DNA of 64,000 bases from Bacteroidaceae bacterium (lineage in GTDB: Bacteria > Bacteroidota > Bacteroidia > Bacteroidales > Bacteroidaceae). Numbering within the stretch: the stretch's first letter is position 1; each line of letters opens with the position of its first letter. The stretch is taken from positions 321,221 to 385,220 of the forward strand of contig CABIVS010000006.1 of the NCBI GenBank assembly GCA_902362375.1, given 5' to 3'. Below, piece after piece: positions 61,910 through 64,000 of this stretch. Below the pieces are notes generated by a model that was not told the DNA's origin, searched no databases, and saw only the letters and a program-made list of their open reading frames with translations. The position numbers and the translations under genes are program-made.

Positions 61910-61943
61910 CATTTTAACTATATATAATTTTTTATTGAGAACC

Positions 61944-63926
61944 ATGAGAAGATACACAAATTTATTGGCAGTATTAGCCTTGTTTACTAACCTTGCACTT
62001 CATGCGCAAACCAATGAGTTGGTGATACAAACGAAGAAGCTGGGAGCGGAAATCCAACCTACTATGTACGGACTCTTTTTTGAGGACATCAACTATGCTG
62101 CTGATGGCGGATTATACGCGGAACTGGTAAAGAACCGCTCGTTCGAGTTCCCCCAGCATCTGATGGGATGGAATACCTATGGCAAAGTGACACTGATGGA
62201 TGACGGACCTTTTGAACGTAATCCGCATTATGTACGCCTTTCCGATCCGGGACACGGACACAAACATACCGGCCTGGATAACGAAGGCTTTTTCGGTATT
62301 GGCGTCAAGAAAGGAGAGGAGTATCGCTTTTCTGTTTGGGCGCGTTTGCCGCAAGGAAGTACGAAAGAAACATTGAGGATCGAACTTGTCGATACTAAAT
62401 CAATGGGTGAACGTCAGGCTTTTGCCGCAGAGAATCTGACGATTGACTCCAACGAATGGAAAAAGTATCAAGTCATCTTGAAGCCCGGCATTACCCATCC
62501 AAAATCCGTACTCCGCATTTTCCTTACTTCTAAAGGAACGGTTGATTTGGAGCACGTTTCTCTTTTCCCGGTCAATACCTGGAAAGGACATGAAAATGGT
62601 CTTCGCAAAGATTTAGCACAAGCATTGGCGGATATTCATCCCAGAGTCTTCCGCTTCCCCGGTGGTTGTATCGTAGAAGGTACTGACCTCGATACCCGTT
62701 ATGACTGGAAAAAATCGGTAGGTCCCGTAGAAAACCGCCCTTTGAATGAGAACCGTTGGCAATATACCTTTACCCATCGTTTCTTCCCGGATTATTATCA
62801 GAGCTATGGATTAGGATTCTACGAATACTTCCTGTTGTCCGAAGAAATGGGTGCAGCGCCTCTTCCGATTCTGAATTGCGGTCTTTCCTGTCAATATCAG
62901 AATAATGATTCGAAAGCTCACGTTGCAGTTTGTGATCTGGATAGCTATATTCAGGATGCACTCGATTTGATAGAATTTGCCAATGGTGACGTCAATACTA
63001 CATGGGGGAAGGTACGTGCCGATATGGGACATCCTGCTCCATTTAATCTGCAGTTTATCGGTATCGGTAACGAACAATGGGGAAAAGAATATCCCGAACG
63101 TCTTGAACCGTTTATCAAAGCCATTCGTAAGGCTCATCCGGAAATCAAAATCGTAGGTAGCTCCGGTCCGAATTCCGAAGGAAAAGAGTTTGATTATTTG
63201 TGGCCTGAAATGAAACGTCTGAAAGCTGATTTGGTGGACGAACACTTCTATCGTCCTGAAAGCTGGTTTCTGACACAAGGCGCACGCTATGACAACTATG
63301 ACCGTAAAGGTCCGAAAGTGTTTGCCGGAGAATATGCCTGCCACGGAAAAGGCAAAAAATGGAATCATTACCATGCTGCTCTGCTTGAAGCTGCTTTTAT
63401 GACCGGATTGGAACGTAACGCTGACATCGTACACATGGCTACTTATGCTCCTCTTTTCGCTCACGTAGAAGGATGGCAATGGCGTCCGGATATGATTTGG
63501 TTTGATAACCTGAATTCCGTGCGTACTACAAGCTATTATGTACAGCAGTTGTTTGCACATAACAAAGGAACTAACGTGCTTCCGCTTACCATGAATAAGA
63601 AAAATGTAACAGGAGCTGAAGGGCAAAACGGACTCTTTGCCAGTGCTGTTTATGATAAGGATAAGAATGAACTGATTGTTAAGGTGGCTAACACTTCCGC
63701 CACGGTCCAACCGATTTCATTGAACTTTGAAGGTTTGAAAAAACAGGATGTACTTTCCGACGGCCGTTGCATCAAACTTCATTCGCTTGATCTTGACAAG
63801 GATAACACGCTTGAACAACCTTCCGCCATCACTCCACAGGAAACTCCGGTATCGATTGAAGGCAACGTGTTTGTTACCGAACTGGAACCGACTACATTTG
63901 CTGTTTATAAATTTAAGAAGAAATAA
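61944..63926 (+). CDS. GH51 alpha-L-arabinofuranosidase with N-terminal binding module
   Basis: A 660-residue secreted arabinofuranosidase. After a signal peptide (ending LHAQ) comes the barrel start MYGLFFEDINYAADGGLYAE, an inserted carbohydrate-binding-like beta-sandwich (about 70-205), the catalytic barrel with FRFPGGCIVEG, acid/base Glu in GIGNEQWGKEY and nucleophile Glu in FAGEYACHG, and a C-terminal beta-domain. It is divergent from the ara operon and shares its regulatory region, so co-regulation by arabinose is likely. The ATG at 61944 was chosen; a TTG nine bases upstream is in frame but has no support. Nothing recognisable lies in the last 74 bases of the window. Confidence 0.95.
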   Translation: MRRYTNLLAVLALFTNLALHAQTNELVIQTKKLGAEIQPTMYGLFFEDINYAADGGLYAELVKNRSFEFPQHLMGWNTYGKVTLMDDGPFERNPHYVRLSDPGHGHKHTGLDNEGFFGIGVKKGEEYRFSVWARLPQGSTKETLRIELVDTKSMGERQAFAAENLTIDSNEWKKYQVILKPGITHPKSVLRIFLTSKGTVDLEHVSLFPVNTWKGHENGLRKDLAQALADIHPRVFRFPGGCIVEGTDLDTRYDWKKSVGPVENRPLNENRWQYTFTHRFFPDYYQSYGLGFYEYFLLSEEMGAAPLPILNCGLSCQYQNNDSKAHVAVCDLDSYIQDALDLIEFANGDVNTTWGKVRADMGHPAPFNLQFIGIGNEQWGKEYPERLEPFIKAIRKAHPEIKIVGSSGPNSEGKEFDYLWPEMKRLKADLVDEHFYRPESWFLTQGARYDNYDRKGPKVFAGEYACHGKGKKWNHYHAALLEAAFMTGLERNADIVHMATYAPLFAHVEGWQWRPDMIWFDNLNSVRTTSYYVQQLFAHNKGTNVLPLTMNKKNVTGAEGQNGLFASAVYDKDKNELIVKVANTSATVQPISLNFEGLKKQDVLSDGRCIKLHSLDLDKDNTLEQPSAITPQETPVSIEGNVFVTELEPTTFAVYKFKKK

Positions 63927-64000
63927 ATAGATGTGTTAGCTCAGAATACCAAGCAATAGGTTTTAAATTTTTGTTAATTGTAAAAGTAAGGGCGGCTTCC

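Larger units (their letters stand above)
61566..61943. other. Divergent regulatory region between araM and GH51
   Basis: This 378-base AT-rich gap contains no credible gene. It holds the minus-strand operator/promoter at 61608-61646, a palindrome CGTATT-ATA-AATACG (61783-61797) nested in an outer ATCTG/CAGAT, an inverted pair AGGTGTTT (61762-61769) and AAACACCT (61852-61859), and the plus-strand -7 box at 61902-61909. The spread of palindromes suggests more than one protein binding site. Confidence 0.6.

Noticed and set aside
62811..63710. A 299-codon minus-strand frame
   Set aside because: It is antisense to the GH51 catalytic domain and shows no recognisable protein signature.

Overview
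The window looks like a chromosomal segment of a gut Bacteroides, close to the B. thetaiotaomicron group. The evidence is the Sus-type SusC/SusD pairs, a one-protein hybrid two-component sensor, ECF sigma/FecR pairs, BACON-domain lipoproteins, many TAnnTTTG (-7) promoter boxes, and an arabinose locus with the gene order I remember from B. thetaiotaomicron. Species assignment is inference. I see no tRNA, rRNA, CRISPR array, integrase or transposase.

Layout. (1) 1-14172, minus strand: a uronic-acid polysaccharide utilization locus. It runs from a solute-binding protein and the hybrid two-component regulator through GH88, GH2 and two PF05426 (alginate-lyase superfamily) lyases to a SusC cut by the window edge; its SusD would lie outside. 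A Porin_10-type outer-membrane protein (14190-16241) sits upstream. (2) 16362-19596, minus strand: a 2-oxoacid:ferredoxin oxidoreductase operon (TPR protein, ferredoxin, alpha, a 57-residue membrane protein, beta, gamma). (3) 19851-33177, plus strand: ECF sigma, FecR, SusC, SusD, a PF05426 protein, a GH88-PF05426 fusion and a GH92 mannosidase. (4) 33348-34399: two small conserved genes and a large hairpin. (5) 34471-47216, plus strand: a second ECF/FecR/SusC/SusD system with no glycosidase. Its accessory genes are two BACON lipoproteins, a paralogous secreted protein, a GDSL-esterase/EEP-phosphodiesterase fusion and a GlpT/UhpT-type antiporter. (6) 47387-61565, minus strand: rpiB, transketolase, GH51, GH127, araB, araA, araD, Nudix regulator AraR, Na+/sugar symporter and mutarotase, with a divergent GH51 at 61944-63926.

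How the parts work together. Regions 1 and 3 both pair a lyase that would make unsaturated uronyl ends with a GH88 that removes them, so both look built for acidic polysaccharides. Region 3 adds an alpha-mannosidase, which suggests a polymer with GlcA and Man. Region 5 is the most unusual: capture proteins plus esterase, phosphodiesterase and an organophosphate antiporter suggest a substrate with acyl-ester and phosphodiester bonds rather than an ordinary glycan. Region 6 releases arabinose, imports it and takes it to the pentose phosphate pathway under AraR.

The strongest regulatory observation is shared by regions 3 and 5. Between fecR and susC each has, on the minus strand, a TACATTTG promoter box at the susC start codon and a hairpin with a U-rich tail 70-100 nt further on. 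This is the layout of a cis-antisense small RNA that could repress susC, as described for Bacteroides PULs (the DonS type).

Base positions of short motifs were counted by hand and may be off by one or two.
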